Both the position numbers and the translations under genes were made by a program. The notes beneath the pieces were generated by a model. It saw only the letters and a list, made by a program, of their open reading frames with translations, had not been told where the DNA came from and made no database searches. This document shows, piece by piece, positions 33,746-47,079 of a stretch of DNA of 64,000 nt. The stretch is from Neocallimastix lanati (nom. inval.) (taxonomy: Eukaryota > Neocallimastigomycota > Neocallimastigomycetes > Neocallimastigales > Neocallimastigaceae): assembly GCA_016946835.1 (NCBI GenBank), contig JACVTC010000013.1:1440001-1504000 (forward strand). The letters are read 5' to 3'. Position 1 is the stretch's first letter; every line of letters starts with the position of its first letter.

Positions 33746-36700
33746 TGTAAAATTTCATAATAAAATATTTTTACTTGTGCTTTTATTAATTAATTTTAAA
33801 GTAATTTAAAATATTACAATGATTAATTAATAAAATAATAATTTACATTTTTACTAATAAAAAAACTTATTTTAATAAAACATATTTTGAATTACTTTAG
33901 TGTCGAGAACCTTTTGTGTAAAAAACCTTATAACAATCTTAAGTAACATTAAGATTTGTTACACCTGGTATGAGAGGACTCTTTATTGGTGTTCATTCTT
34001 CGTGCTCTTTTTTCCAAGAACCGTTTTTATACAAATATATCATTTCAGTAAATATTACTTCTTTCTGGAATCAAAAATGTACTATTGGTAATATCTACTT
34101 CCCTCAAAGCAAATGGAAGGAAGAAAGACTAGCTGCTTTTGATGAACTTTCTCAATGGTTACGTTTTCACAATAGAAAAAACGTTCCTGCTGTCCTAGTT
34201 GGTGATTTTAACATGTCATTAAAGAAGATCAAAACATACATTTCAAATAATTTTCCTAATTGGTATATTGCTCCCTTATATGGTAATAAATTTACTTATG
34301 CCAAAGGTTCTAGATCATCTTGTATTGACCATGTCATATATAATGAGGCTTTGGCAGCTCATTTTAATAAAACCTCGGTTTGCACTTCATTTTATGGTAT
34401 TTCTGATCATAAACCTATTATACTTTCTTGCAACAAAGTTCTCTCCGATGGCTTTATTAGGCCTGCTAAAGTTTCTAAATGGTCTACACATATTTGTAAA
34501 ACAAAAAATTCAGATATTTTATCACATAATTATTTTTCAATCTTAGCAAATGACCTCGATTCTCATTACAATTCGCTCACGGCTGATGAAATGGTAGAAA
34601 AATTTATTAATACAGCAAATAATATCGGGAAGGATATTAAGGCTTTCATTCCAACAAATTTAAAGGGCTCTGCTTTTCATTGTCCTTATTACATTAAAAG
34701 ACTGTCTCATGAAAAACATATTGCATTTCGAAATATTAAACCTTACTTTAACTGTGAAAATGTTGATAATTACCTTGAACAATTTAATAAATATGAAAAA
34801 CTTTGCAAATTAATCAAGAAAACAAAGAGCAAATTTCGCTCTGCTAGATTTAAAGCTAATATAGTAAAAATTGGTAATTATTTTTTGAATAAAGATTTCA
34901 AAAATGGTTGGAGATGTTTAAAAAAAAATGGCTAAACCATCGTATTCATCTACCTCCCCTACTTGCATCAAATCTAAATTTGGTCAAGATATTATCTCTC
35001 CTACTAAACAATTAGATAGATGGGCTGAATATTATAAAGATCTAGCTTCTGATCCCTCAGGTCACAGCCTTAATCGTAATTACTGGAATCATGCTTTAAG
35101 GAATATTAGTCTTAGATCCTCTACCTAGAATATAAATGGTCCCATTACGATTGACGATATTAAAAAAACAATTTCATCTATGAAAAACAACAAAGCACCC
35201 GGCCCAGATGGTATCCCGATTGAATTCTACAAAGCTCTGTTTTGCAATGAAGAATTACTAGAAACACATCCTGCTGCTGGAAAGTGTCTTAAATTGATTT
35301 TTAATAAAATATGGAATGGGTCTTTTCCTAAAAAATGGAACTCAGCTTCTATTGTATCAATCCCTAAGAAAGGTGACCTATCAGATTGTAGTAATTATCG
35401 AGGTATTTCTCTCATTAATGTTGGACTGAAAATCATTTCAAAAATTGTTACAGATAGAATATCTTCTTACGCACTCTCACACAATTTCATTAGACCTGAA
35501 CAATTTGGTTTTCGCAACCGTGAAGAATGCATTAGTTTATTCATTTCCGTTAGAGAAATATGCCAAAGAAGAAAATTTCAAGGAAAATTCACATATTTAG
35601 CCTTTTTAGATCTTAAAAAAGCTTATGATTCAGTTCCTATTTTTAACATTCTTACTAAATTATATCATTATGGAGTACGTGGTAAATGTTTTGATTTTTC
35701 TTTGTAATTTATATACTTCATCTAAAGCTCGTGCTCGATTTGCTTCAATGTTATCAAATAAATTTCCTATTAAAAGAGGTGTTCGTCAAGGTTGTCCATT
35801 ATCTCTGATCTTATTCAATTATTCAATTTATTCATCAATGATATACTAAATGACTGTGAAAAGTATGGTGTTAATATTGGAAGAAAAAAGTGTTGTGGTG
35901 GACTCTTTGCTGATGATGTTGTTCTCATTGCTCCAAGTTGCAAAAAATTTAGAAAAATTACTAAAAAAGGTACATAGATGGGCTAATTTAAATGAAATGA
36001 CTTTTGGTATTGAAAAATGTGCAACTATGGTTATAAAACTAATGAACTTCCAATCTCCTCCAAACTATAGTGACCCAACCTTCTATTTAGGAATGAATGC
36101 TATTCCTAAAGTTTCTAGTTATATTTATCTTGGTATTCCTTTTTCTGATGATCGCTTACTAGAACACATTATATCTCACATGCATTTTAAAGTTAGAAAA
36201 TCCCTTCTTTCATTTACACATTTCTTCTCAATTAAACTTATCCCTATTGCATACAAGAAAAAAGTTCTTCAATCCTTTGTTATTAGTAAAGTAATTTATT
36301 ATTCTCCTTTACTTGGTTCAAACAAATCCAGAACGGCCAGAATTCAAACATTAATTAATACTGGTCTATTTTGGTGTATCGGCTCCTTCTCTAAAAATGG
36401 TAAAACAAGTTCAGAAGACAATGACTATATTAGACATAATTCTACTATGAGTACTTATGCTTTATCTCGAGATCTAAGCATTCCTCCTATTGCTGGTGTC
36501 TGCGCAGCCTTACAGATTAAATCATTTGCAAAATGGAGTAAATCAAACTGTATTATAAAGGATCTTATTAAATCTATTCCCAAAATGCCTCATTATTCCT
36601 GGACTAAAGAATCTAGAACATTGTATGAAAAAAATCAAAAAAATATAAATGTGAAAAATATGAAGATATTTTAGAATGTTACTGGAATTCAGTTGCCAAA

Positions 36701-37656
36701 TTTCAAGGTATTAAAGGTCAAAATTACGATCGTAATAAGTTCTCAAACAATAAAGCTATAATTATGCTTAGTTTAAAATATCCCCAATTCAACTTAGGGT
36801 TTTCGTGGATTATACGTTTACGCTGTGGTTATAAATACAATACTACTATTGCTATTAGAATGGGTAGAGTTTCAGAAGATTGTCCCAAGTATTGCCCCTG
36901 TTGTGGCGAAGATAAACAATCTTTTGAACATTGGATTTTTAAATGCGATGCTCTTGCATCTTTTAGATGGAATTCTTTAAATTTCATCGATGATCTCTAT
37001 GTTTTATTCCTTAGGAAGATTAGAGCGTTTAATCCTCTTTCTTCCTATGACTCTATTTCTAATTTTGAAGATTATATCAATCATTATATATACTTGTTCC
37101 TTCTTGGTGGGATTTTAGTTTTAAATGAGCTACATTTCGATAGTGGGGAACAGAGACAATTAAATGAACTTCTTTTCAAAGGTTCATCTGAGTTACTTGT
37201 TCCAAAAATTGTGGGCTTGGCGGAATTCTTAACAAGTGCAATACCTATCATTAGTAGTTTGTTTGAGCTATTATTTGATAGGTATTGCAAAATACCAAAC
37301 TTATCCAAGAGCGTCGACGTCGTACTGATAAGTCATAATGATAATACAGGATCGTCATCTATTGCTACGAAGGATGAATATCTCCCTAGTAGTTCAATAA
37401 ATGATGAGTCCGGGGAGAGTTTAGTGGACACCACACTATCTATTTTAAAGATGTTACTTCTAGGTTTTATTTCTTTTTTATTTGATAGGAAGAGAAAAAT
37501 TCCCGCATAGTACAACTTTCCGAAATACATAGTAATTTCGAGCTTTTTATTTTTTTATTTTTTAATTTTTTATTTTTAATTTCAATTGTACTTTTCACCT
37601 ACATGTATTTTTTATAATAAAATTAATAAAGTTTTGGAAGTGTATTCTCTTCCCTG

Positions 37657-37694
<38 letters not shown>

Positions 37695-37887
37695 ATGCCA
37701 GAAATTTAGAAAATAATGAATATATGGTTTTAAAATAATTTTTTTTAAAGGAAGTTAAAAAATAAAATGAAATGTAATGAAAAAATAAAAAATAAAAAAA
37801 AAAAATAAAAAAAAAAATTAGAAAAAATAAAATAAACAATACATAAATAAATAAAATAAAATATAAAATATAAAAATAAAATATAAA

Positions 37888-37918
<31 letters not shown>

Positions 37919-38202
37919 TAAAAATAAAAGAAATAAAGTAAGAAATAAAATAAGAAATAAAATAAAAAATAAAATAAAATAAATAATTGAAATATGAATA
38001 TAAAGTGTAGATTGAATAAAATGAAATAAAATATAAATAAATGAAATCATAATTATATATTTATTAATATTTTATTTTATTATACTACTACTATTATTAT
38101 TATTATTATTATTATCCAACTTTTTTTTTTAAAAAAAAAAAAAATGTAATAACAGAAAGGTTAGAGTTTTCTTTATTATAATTATAGTTTTTTTTTTGAA
38201 TA

Positions 38203-38533
38203 GAGTGCGATTCACAAACAGTGCATTTCCTAATGTGGCGTATTTTTGTATGTGGCTTGTTTTTAAATAATATATTTTTTCAATTAAATATTATTAAATA
38301 ACTAATTCAAAAGAAATAATAATATATTCTATTAAAAAAGAATATATAAATATAATTTATTAATATTCAATTATAAAAAATTATTTTTATAATTGAATAT
38401 TAATAAATTATATATATATATATATAAAAAGAATATTTATTATTTATTTAATAATTATTATTTATTATTATTTAAAAACAAGCCACATTGCGAAATACGC
38501 CACATTGCGAAATGCATGATTGCGAAATGCACT
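38203..38533. mobile_element. foldback (MITE-like) element, copy B
   Basis: Counterpart of 19,366-19,612 but longer. It adds a central palindrome and extra GCGAAATGCA-type words on the right arm (ATTGCGAAATACGCCACAT and TGCATGATTGCGAAATGCAC). Confidence 0.6.
38351..38412. repeat. perfect 29-bp inverted repeat with 4-nt loop
   Basis: The arm 38,351-38,379 is exactly complementary to 38,384-38,412. It is absent from the paralogous position in copy A (about 19,505). Confidence 0.85.
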
Positions 38534-38896
38534 ATCCCAGTTTTTTTTTATCATAAATCAATAAATAAAAATTTTAAAATGATTTTTTTTTTTTTTTTAA
38601 ATTTTTTTAATTTTATTAATTACAAAAATGAATAAAAAATTAATTCAATATTCTTAAATTTAAAAATTTTAATCATTTATGCTCTATAGAAAGTTTTAAA
38701 TATAAATGAAAGAATAAACTATTTGTAAGATTGGCAGTATTTAATAATATTTAATAATATTTAATAATATTTAATAATATTTAATAATATTTAATAATAT
38801 TTAATAATGATATTTTAATTAGTATTTTTTTTAATAAGAAAGAAAATATTAAATATTTGAATTTGTATTATTAATACATATAATATAAAATTAAAA

Positions 38897-38935
<39 letters not shown>

Positions 38936-39692
38936 TATAATACTATTCAATGTATTTTCTTTTTTTTTTTTTTTTTTTTTAGATTTTTTCTTGAAAGTCT
39001 TGATCATATTATACCAGCTACAACAGACAACTAATATTAGACAAACTTTATAGCGGGGTTGTATCAGGATGACCGCATAAAGTGCTCCCATGTCATACCA
39101 TTCAATGTAAATTACATTAGATTTATATTAAAACTAAAGCAAAATATTTATTGATATATAAAGAGTTTAAAGTTAATTAATTGATAGATTGTATAAAATA
39201 ATCAAGAAATTTTTTTAAATTATTTCCTCCAATTCTCATATTCATTTAGTGTAACATTTTTGTAACCATTTTAATTTTAGAAGTTTATTAAATAAAAAAA
39301 AATTATTTTTAATTAAAATTGTAATATATTAAAATCTAAATTAATTTAAATTAATAATTAAAGAATGATTAAGAAATTGATTAAGAAATTGTACTAGGTT
39401 ACCCAACGAATAACAATATTACTTTTGAAAATTTTAATTATTAATAAAATATTAATTATTACACTTTAATTTTTAAATTTTTTTTAAATTTTTTTAATTT
39501 ATTTTTTTTTTAATTTAATTTTTTTAATTTAATTTTTTTTAATTTAATTTAATTTAATTAATTTAATTTTTTTTTAATTTAATCCTTTATAATATGGCAA
39601 GTTTGAACAATATTCCTTATAATCCTAAACAAAATTGAAAAGTCTGAAAAAAATTTTTATAAAAAGACCTTCATCGTATATATTCCATACTT

Positions 39693-40240
39693 GTGATGTA
39701 TTACAGAATTCTCAACTTTATTATATGTTTTTTTTTGGGTAGATACTTGGCTGATACAGCAAAATTAATATTCATAACAGAATTCCTCATAAAGATAATA
39801 AAAATAACAATAACAAGAGTAACCTTTGATGGGTTTTATATAGGGAAAAAAAGGTCAATCCTTATAAACTTATAAACTTAAGAGTCTTAAGTTATCAAGC
39901 CTTTCTATTTTATTACTTTATTCCTAAACAATTAAGAGATAAGTTTGTTGACTCTACCTTTGCAGGAATTTTTTTTTTTTTGAATACAATACAAACTCAT
40001 CGGTATATGATATTTTTGACAATTTTGATCCAAATAAAAATAAAAATTTTACTATCAAAGGCCGTTTCTATTTCTTCAAATATGATTCCAGCTAATATAT
40101 TTGTTCCTTCATCTCTTCTCAATATTTAAAAATTTTTACCTATAACGAAATCGGGGAAGAGAAGTATGGATAATGACAATCTTTCCAAGGATTTTAATAA
40201 TAATAATAATAATAATATCAATAATGTTATTAAATAATTA
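39693..40240 (+). pseudogene. transposon-type ORF relic, unit alpha, copy B
   Basis: Duplicate of 20,785-21,330 with the same broken frames. The initial codon context differs by one substitution. Confidence 0.4.
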
Positions 40241-40683
40241 AAAGATTATTTAAAAGAGTATTGATAGTAAAAAAAATATTAATATTAATATTAATGATAG
40301 TGAAAATAATAATAGTATCGTTGCTAAGAATGTAGTGAATAGATAAATTAATGATCATCGTATTAATTAAAGTAATTTTTCTGAATAATGAATGTGTGTG
40401 AAAATATATATTTGACGTGGCACCAATGGAAAAGATGCCCCCCTAAATCAACTTTATTTTTGAATAATTACTTTTTATTATTATTTCACATCACTATTTA
40501 AAAAATATTATTATAATCTAATTAGACAAATAATGATTTCTTTTATTATTATTATTAATTGAGTGTTTTTTTTTATATAAAAAAAAAATAATAATAAAAA
40601 AAAATAAAATTATATAATTTATAAATGAATAAATAAATAAAGTTTAAAGATTTAAAGATAAATACTTTAAATAGTGAGGATGT

Positions 40684-40720
<37 letters not shown>

Positions 40721-41307
40721 AATAATAATGATTAATTTATTTTTTAATTTAAATAATAATGATTAATATTCAAGTTAATTGTGATTTGAGTAAATGTTAT
40801 ATTAACTATTAAATTCACGATTGTCATCATTTAATCTGGGTATTGGAAAAATTCACAATGAAAATTAATTTTATTTCTTTTCTTTTTTAAAAAAATTAAT
40901 ATATAATTATTTTTAATTATTTTTTAAAAGTAAAGAAAATAAAAAATAAAAAATAAAAAAATAAAAAATAAAAAATAAAAAAATAAAAAATAAAAAAATA
41001 AAATTTCAGTAGATATTAAAAATTATACTTAATTTGTGATAATTAAAAAAAATTTTAATTATTAGAAATTATATTAAAATTTGTAAAATTTTTATTGTTT
41101 ATAAAAATTAAAAAGAAATATGGAATATATTAAATTTTGGTAAATTTTTATTATTGTTAAAAATTAAAAAGAAATATGGAATATATTAAATTTTGGTAAA
41201 TTTTTATTGGTTTTAAAAATTAAAAAGAAATATGGAATTAAGTTTTCTATTAAATAAGTAACACTTTATAAAAGAAATGATTGGTATATATAAAAAAAAA
41301 ATACAAG

Positions 41308-41330
41308 TATAAAAAGAATTGAAAAATCCC
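41308..41330 (+). promoter_or_regulatory. core promoter of four-TM gene 5'
   Basis: Same element as in gene 5, 290 bp before the ATG. Confidence 0.6.
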
Positions 41331-41597
41331 TAATTTTAACTTTTCCTTGAAAATAAAATAAAATAAAATAAAATTAAATATAATAAAATAAAAAATAAAA
41401 TAAAATAAAATTAAATTAAATTAAGTTATATTAAATAAAAAAATAAAAAATTATTATATATATATTTAAATTAAAGTAACTATATAAAATAAATAAAACA
41501 AACCATCTTTTTATAAATTTTTAAAAAAGATTATTTTCTACCTATATATATATATTTTTCTTTTTGAATAAACATAAAACAAAGAAAAAAATTAAAA

Positions 41598-42885
41598 ATG
41601 GCTAATACTAAAAGTGATTTCAAGAGACGTTTCCCAAGAGTTGGTAAATGTTGTTGTTGTTGTTGTTGTGAACCTAAAGTTTCAGTTATCGTTTGCACTA
41701 TCATATTTATTGTAAGTATTGATAATAAAAATAAGAAATAAAAAATTAAAAAAAAAAATAAATAAATAAATTAAAAAGAAAATTGGAATGATAATTATAA
41801 ATATATTTTAAAAATATATGAAATATTTTATTTTATTTTATTTTATTTTATTTTATTTTTTTTTATTTTTTTTTTCAAAAATAAAAAAAATAAAAATAAA
41901 TAAAATAAAATAAAATAAAAAATAAAAAATAAAATAAAATAAAATAAAAAGTAGAATTTGAATATAAAGTACAGATTGAATAAAATAAAATAAAATAAAA
42001 AGTAGAATATGAATATAAAGTACAGATTGAATAAAATAAAATAATATAAAAAGTAGAATTTGAATATAAAGTACAGATTGAATAAAATAAAATAAAATAA
42101 AATAAAATAAAATAAAATAAAATAAAATAAAATAAAACTAAACAAAAATAAAATAAAATAAAACTAAAATAAAATATAAAAATTATATTAAATAATAAAT
42201 AGATTTGGTACGGATTTGGAGTATTATTTGCAGGAATTGTATTTAATGCTATAGATAAGTATAACACTACTTCAGATAGTATTATTTCAAAAGGTTTTAT
42301 TCTACTTAATGCATGTGCCCTTATATCAACTATTTTATTACTTATTGGTATTATAAAGGTAAATAAATTCAATACACAAATAAAAAAAAATATATATATA
42401 TATCTTTATATCATTTTAAATCTAATATTAATGTATTAATACCAATTAATATAAATATATTTATATATATATTTTTTTAATATATAAAATATAAAGCGTA
42501 ATATAACATTTATGAAACAATTTAAAATTGTTTACTTAATATATATAATATGTCAAATATTCAATTTAGTCTATAACATTTATTTATATAATGATGATGA
42601 ATATATTGAAAATACAATTAAAATTATGAAAGAAAATAATAAAAAAAATAATTCGCAAATTATGAAAGAAAATAATATACAAAATAATTCGCAAAAGATA
42701 TATGAAATACCTGATGAATTATATAGACGTGCTATAGAAAATTCAATGAATAATTTTATAATAGTATTTTTAATTTTAATATCTATCTTTGTAAATATAT
42801 AAAAATTTATATATATATTTATTGATATAAAATAATTAAATAATAATGTATATTTATCAATAGTGTGAAAGTTGTATATACTAAC

Positions 42886-42916
<31 letters not shown>

Positions 42917-43072
42917 ATTTATTGCTTATTAAAACAACAAAACAAAAATAATAATAATAATAAAAAAAATTAGGTATATTACTATTTATCCACCTGTAGT
43001 TATATTGAAGATATTGAAGAAATTGCAAATAAAGAAAGTTATTCCAGACAATTAGAAAATAATGAATATTAG
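41598..43072 (+). CDS. four-transmembrane protein, family copy 5' (spliced, 220 aa)
   Basis: Exons 41598-41711, 42203-42358, 42497-42790 and 42974-43072. It duplicates gene 5. All four exons read the same, including seven Cys codons and the 36-nt tandem repeat in exon 3. Differences that I saw are confined to introns and flanks (A/T-run lengths, one base in the leader). TACTAAC lies at 42879-42885. If the duplication is real, genes 5 and 5' encode the same protein. Confidence 0.83.
41950..42085 (-). repeat. three satellite units in intron 1 of gene 5'
   Basis: Same three units as in gene 5, with a longer (ATAAA)n run on the right. Confidence 0.75.
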
Positions 43073-43237
43073 TTTTAAAAAAAAATAAAAAAAAAAAATA
43101 TATATATATATAATATTAATAATAAATTATTAATATTATTTTAAAATAAAAAAAATTTTTTTTATACATATCACTAATCATTAAAAAAGAAAAAAAAATA
43201 AAATAAAATAATATAATATTTAACGTTGAACAATACT

Positions 43238-43292
<55 letters not shown>

Positions 43293-43814
43293 TATTTTAA
43301 ATAGAGTCAAATTAAAAATTAAAATTATTTGAAATAAATGAATGATTTTATTCTAATGTTTTATTGTATTTTGAAAAAAAAAAAAAAAAAAAATTTTTTT
43401 TTTTGAATATTTTATTTTTATTATATCCATTTAGTGTAACCTTTTTAATTTTAGAAGTTTATTAAATAAAAAAAAACATTAATTAAAATTGTAATATATT
43501 AAAATCTAGATTAATATAAATTAATAATTAAAGAATGATTAAGAAATTGTACTAGGTTACACTAATAAACAATGATAATTTTTGAAAATTTTAATTATTA
43601 ATAAAATATTAAATATTACACTTTATTTTTTAAATTTTTTTTAATTTAATTTTTTTTAATTTAATTTAATTTAATTTAATTAATTTAATTTTTTTTTTTT
43701 TAATTTAATCCTTTATAATATGACACGTTTGAACAATATTCCTTATAATCCTAATCAAAATTGAAAAGCCTGAAAAAAATTTTTATAAAAAGACCTTCAT
43801 CATATATTCTATGC

Positions 43815-44345
43815 TCTTGTGCTGTATTACAGAATTCTCAACTTTATTATATGTTTTTTTTTTTTTGTGGATACTTGACTTTCTCATAAAGATAATAAAG
43901 ATAATAATAACAAAGTGACCTTTGAGGGATTATATATAAGAAAAAAAAGGTTAATCCTTCTAAACTTATAAACTTAAGAGTCTTTAGTTATCAAGCCTTT
44001 TTATTTTATTACTTTATTCCTAAACAATTAAGAGATAAGTTTGTTAGCTATACCCCTTCAGGAATTTTTTTTTTTAGAATACAATAAAAACCCATCGGTA
44101 TATGATAATTTTGATCCAAATAAAAATAAAAATTATACTATTAAAGGCCATTTGTAATTTCTTCAAAGATGATTCCAGCTAATATATTTGTTCCTTCATC
44201 TCTTCTCAATATTTAAAAATTTTTACCTATAATGAAATCGGGGAAGGGAAGTATAGATAATGAAAATCTTTCCAAGGATTTTAATAATAATAATAATAAT
44301 AATATCAATAATGTTATTAAATAATTAAAAGATTATTTAAAAGAG
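43815..44345 (+). pseudogene. transposon-type ORF relic, unit beta, copy B
   Basis: Duplicate of 24,890-25,440, with a shorter (AAT)n run and without the (ATT)n run. Confidence 0.4.
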
Positions 44346-45005
44346 TATTGATAGTAAAAATCGGAATATTAATATTAATGATAGTGAAAATAATAATAGT
44401 ATCGTTACTAAGGATGTAGTGAATAGATCAATTAATGATCATCGTATTAATTAAAGTAATTTTTCTTAATATATATTTGACGTGGCACCAATGGAAAAGA
44501 TGCCCCCCTAAATCAACTTTATTTTTGAATAATTACTTTTTATTATTATTTCACATCACTATTTAAAAAATATTATTATAATCTAATTAGACAAATAATG
44601 ATTTTTTTTATTATTATTATTAATTGAGCGTTTTTTTTTTATATAAAAAAAAAAATAATAATAAAAAAAAATAAAATTATTTATGTAATTTATAAATGAA
44701 TAAATAAATAAAGTTTAAAGTTTGCAATAATTGTGGCTCCAAAAAAAATTATTTTTAATTATTTTTTAAAAGTAAAAAAAAATAAAAAATAAAAAATAAA
44801 AAATAAAATTTAAGTGGATATTTAAAATTATACTAATTTGTGACAATTAAAAAAAAATTTTTTTAATTATTAGAAATTATATTAAATTTTGGTGAATTTT
44901 TATTGGTTTTAAAAATTAAAAAGAAATATGGAATAAAGTTTTCTAATAAGTTAAGTAACACTTTATAAAAGAAATGATTGGTATATAAAAAAAAAAAATA
45001 TAAAG

Positions 45006-45028
45006 TATAAAAGGAATTGAAAAATCCC
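45006..45028 (+). promoter_or_regulatory. core promoter of four-TM gene 6'
   Basis: TATAAAAGGAATTGAAAAAT followed by CCC, 353 bp before the ATG. The extra distance compared with gene 6 comes from a longer (AAAAAT)n run. Confidence 0.6.
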
Positions 45029-45358
45029 TAATTTTAACTTTTTCTTGAAAATAAAATAAAGTAAAAAATAAAAAATAAAAAATAAAAAATAAAAAATAAA
45101 AAATAAAAAATAAAAAATAAAAAATAAAAAATAAAAAATAAAAAATAAAAAATAAAAAATAAAAAATAAAATAAAATTAAATAAAATAATAATAAATTAA
45201 AAATATAAAAATTATTATATATTTTTAAGTTAAAGTAACTATATAAAATAAATAAAACAAACAATCTTTTTATTTATTTTTAAAAAAGATTATTTTCTAC
45301 CTATATATATATTTTTTCTTTTTGAATAAACATAAAACAAAGAAAAAAAAAATTAAAA

Positions 45359-46617
45359 ATGGCTAATACTAAAAGTGATTTCAAGAGACGTTTCCCAAAA
45401 GTTGGTAAATGTTGTTGTTGTTGTGAACCTAAAGTTTCAGTTATCGTTTGCACTATCATATTTATCGTAAGTATTGATAATAAAAATAAGAAATAAAAAA
45501 TTAAAAAAAAAAAAAAAAATAAATAAATAATTTAAAAAGATAATTGGGATGATAATTATAAATATATTTTAAAAATATAAGAAATATTTTATTTTATTTT
45601 ATTTTATTATTTATTTTTTTTTAAAAAAAAAATAAAATAAAACTAAAATAAAATAAAACTAAATTAAAATAAAATAAAATTAAAATAAAATAAAACTAAT
45701 ATAAAATATAAAATAATAAATGATAAATAGATTTGGTTAGGACTTGGAGCATTTTATGCAGGAATTTCATTTAATATTGTAGATAAGTATAACACTTCTA
45801 CAACTAGTATTATTTCAAAAGTTTTAATTGTAATTAATATATGTGTCCTTATATCACTTATTTTATTACTTGTTGGTATTATAAAGGTAAATAAATTTAA
45901 TACACAATTAAAAATAAATATATATATCTTTATATCATTTTAAATCTAATATTAATGTATTAATATAAATTAATATAAATATATTTATATATATATATAT
46001 ATATTTTAATATATATAAAAATATAAAGCGTAATATAACATTTATGAACCAATTTAAATTTGTTTTCATTATATTTATAATAAGTCAATTATTCAATTAT
46101 GCCTATAGCATTTATTTATTTAATGATGATGAGTATATTGGAAATGCAATTAAAACTCTGAAAAAAACTTATAAACAAAATAATTTACAAGGGTTTTATG
46201 AAATACCTGATGAAATATATAGACGTTCTTTAAAAAGTTCAATGTATTATTATATAGTAGAATATTTAATTATATTGGCTCTCATTGTAAATATATATAA
46301 AAATATATATATATATATATATTTATTGATATAAAATAATTAAATAATAATGTATATTTATCAATAGTGTGAAAGTTGTATATACTAACTTTTTATTATT
46401 ATTATTATTTTTATTGCTTATTAAAACAATAAAATAAAAATAAAATAATAATAATAATAATAATAATAATTATAAAAACATTTTTTCAAATGATAATAAT
46501 AATAAAAAAAAAAAATAGGTATATTACTATTTATCCACCTGTAGTTATATTGAAGATGTTGAAGAAATTGCAAATGAAGAAAATGATACCAGAAAATTAG
46601 AAAATAATGAATATTAG
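45359..46617 (+). CDS. four-transmembrane protein, family copy 6' (spliced, 206 aa)
   Basis: Exons 45359-45466, 45731-45886, 46029-46286 and 46519-46617. It duplicates gene 6, and I saw no coding difference. Introns differ in A-run and TA-run lengths. TACTAAC lies at 46383-46389. Spacing from gene 5' to gene 6' (3.76 kb) matches that from gene 5 to gene 6 (3.74 kb). Confidence 0.83.
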
Positions 46618-46675
46618 TTTTAAAAAATTTTTTTTGAGAAAGTTTAAAAAAAATAAAATAAAATAAAATAAAAAT

Positions 46676-46716
<41 letters not shown>

Positions 46717-46891
46717 TAATAAATTATTAATATTATTATTTTTTTTTTTTTAATAAGAAAAAAAAAAATTATACATTTATTAAATTTTAAATAAAAAAAA
46801 TATATATATATATTTTTTTTTATAAATATCATTAATATTTAAAAAAAAAATAAATAAAATAAAATAAATATTTATCGTTGAACAATATTTA

Positions 46892-46928
<37 letters not shown>

Positions 46929-47079
46929 TATTAATTAACGTATTGATACATCAATAAATAGAGTCAAATTAAAATTAAAATTATTTGAAATAAATGGATG
47001 ATATATTCTAATGTTTTATTGTATTTTAAAAAAAAAAAAAATTATTATTATTATTTTTTTTAATGAATTCTTTATTTTT

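Larger units (their letters stand above)
29991..33963 (+). mobile_element. solo LTR (583 bp) inserted in the LINE, itself interrupted
   Basis: Starts TGTAACGAAACTC and ends TTTGTTACA, near-inverted termini with TG...CA ends. It is flanked by CCTGG on both sides (29,986-29,990 and 33,964-33,968). LINE copy 1 has a single CCTGG there, so the 5-bp target duplication is demonstrated by the empty site. Removing the inner element and its target duplicate leaves 583 bp with no coding sequence and no second LTR. The TATA box on the plus strand suggests plus orientation. Confidence 0.85.
29356..37510 (+). pseudogene. LINE endonuclease-reverse transcriptase ORF, interrupted
   Basis: Segment 29,356-29,990 encodes a roughly 150-residue N-terminal region and the start of an APE-type endonuclease (VSWNINGW, CLQETGK). 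After the LTR insert, 33,969-34,935 continues it (GNIYFPQS, LVGDFNMS, SSCIDHV, ISDHKPI). The frame changes at an A9 run near 34,925. The reverse transcriptase follows: APGPDGIP near 35,198, FLDLKKAYDS near 35,605, GVRQGCPLS near 35,780, FADD near 35,906. It has a TAG at 35,126 and frame changes near 35,695, 35,815, 35,960 and 36,660. The last open part (36,764-37,510) carries a CCHC zinc knuckle (CPCCGEDKQSFEHW) and an unassigned C-terminus. The single-ORF layout with APE endonuclease and C-terminal knuckle is typical of several fungal and protist non-LTR clades. It is not active. Confidence 0.87.
28746..37691 (+). mobile_element. LINE retrotransposon, copy 2, with poly-A tail and nested LTR insertions
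   Basis: Begins CCCCAATGATGGAACCGAAG right after the edge of the 10-kb block and ends in a poly-A run of about 32 nt (37,660-37,691). Without the 3,973-bp insert and its 5-bp target duplicate it is about 4.97 kb. It has one long ORF, a 5' UTR of about 600 bp and a short 3' UTR. The left flank (AAATAAAGAT) is not repeated after the poly-A. Instead the right flank is the start of duplication copy B, so an original target-site duplication cannot be seen. Confidence 0.88.
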
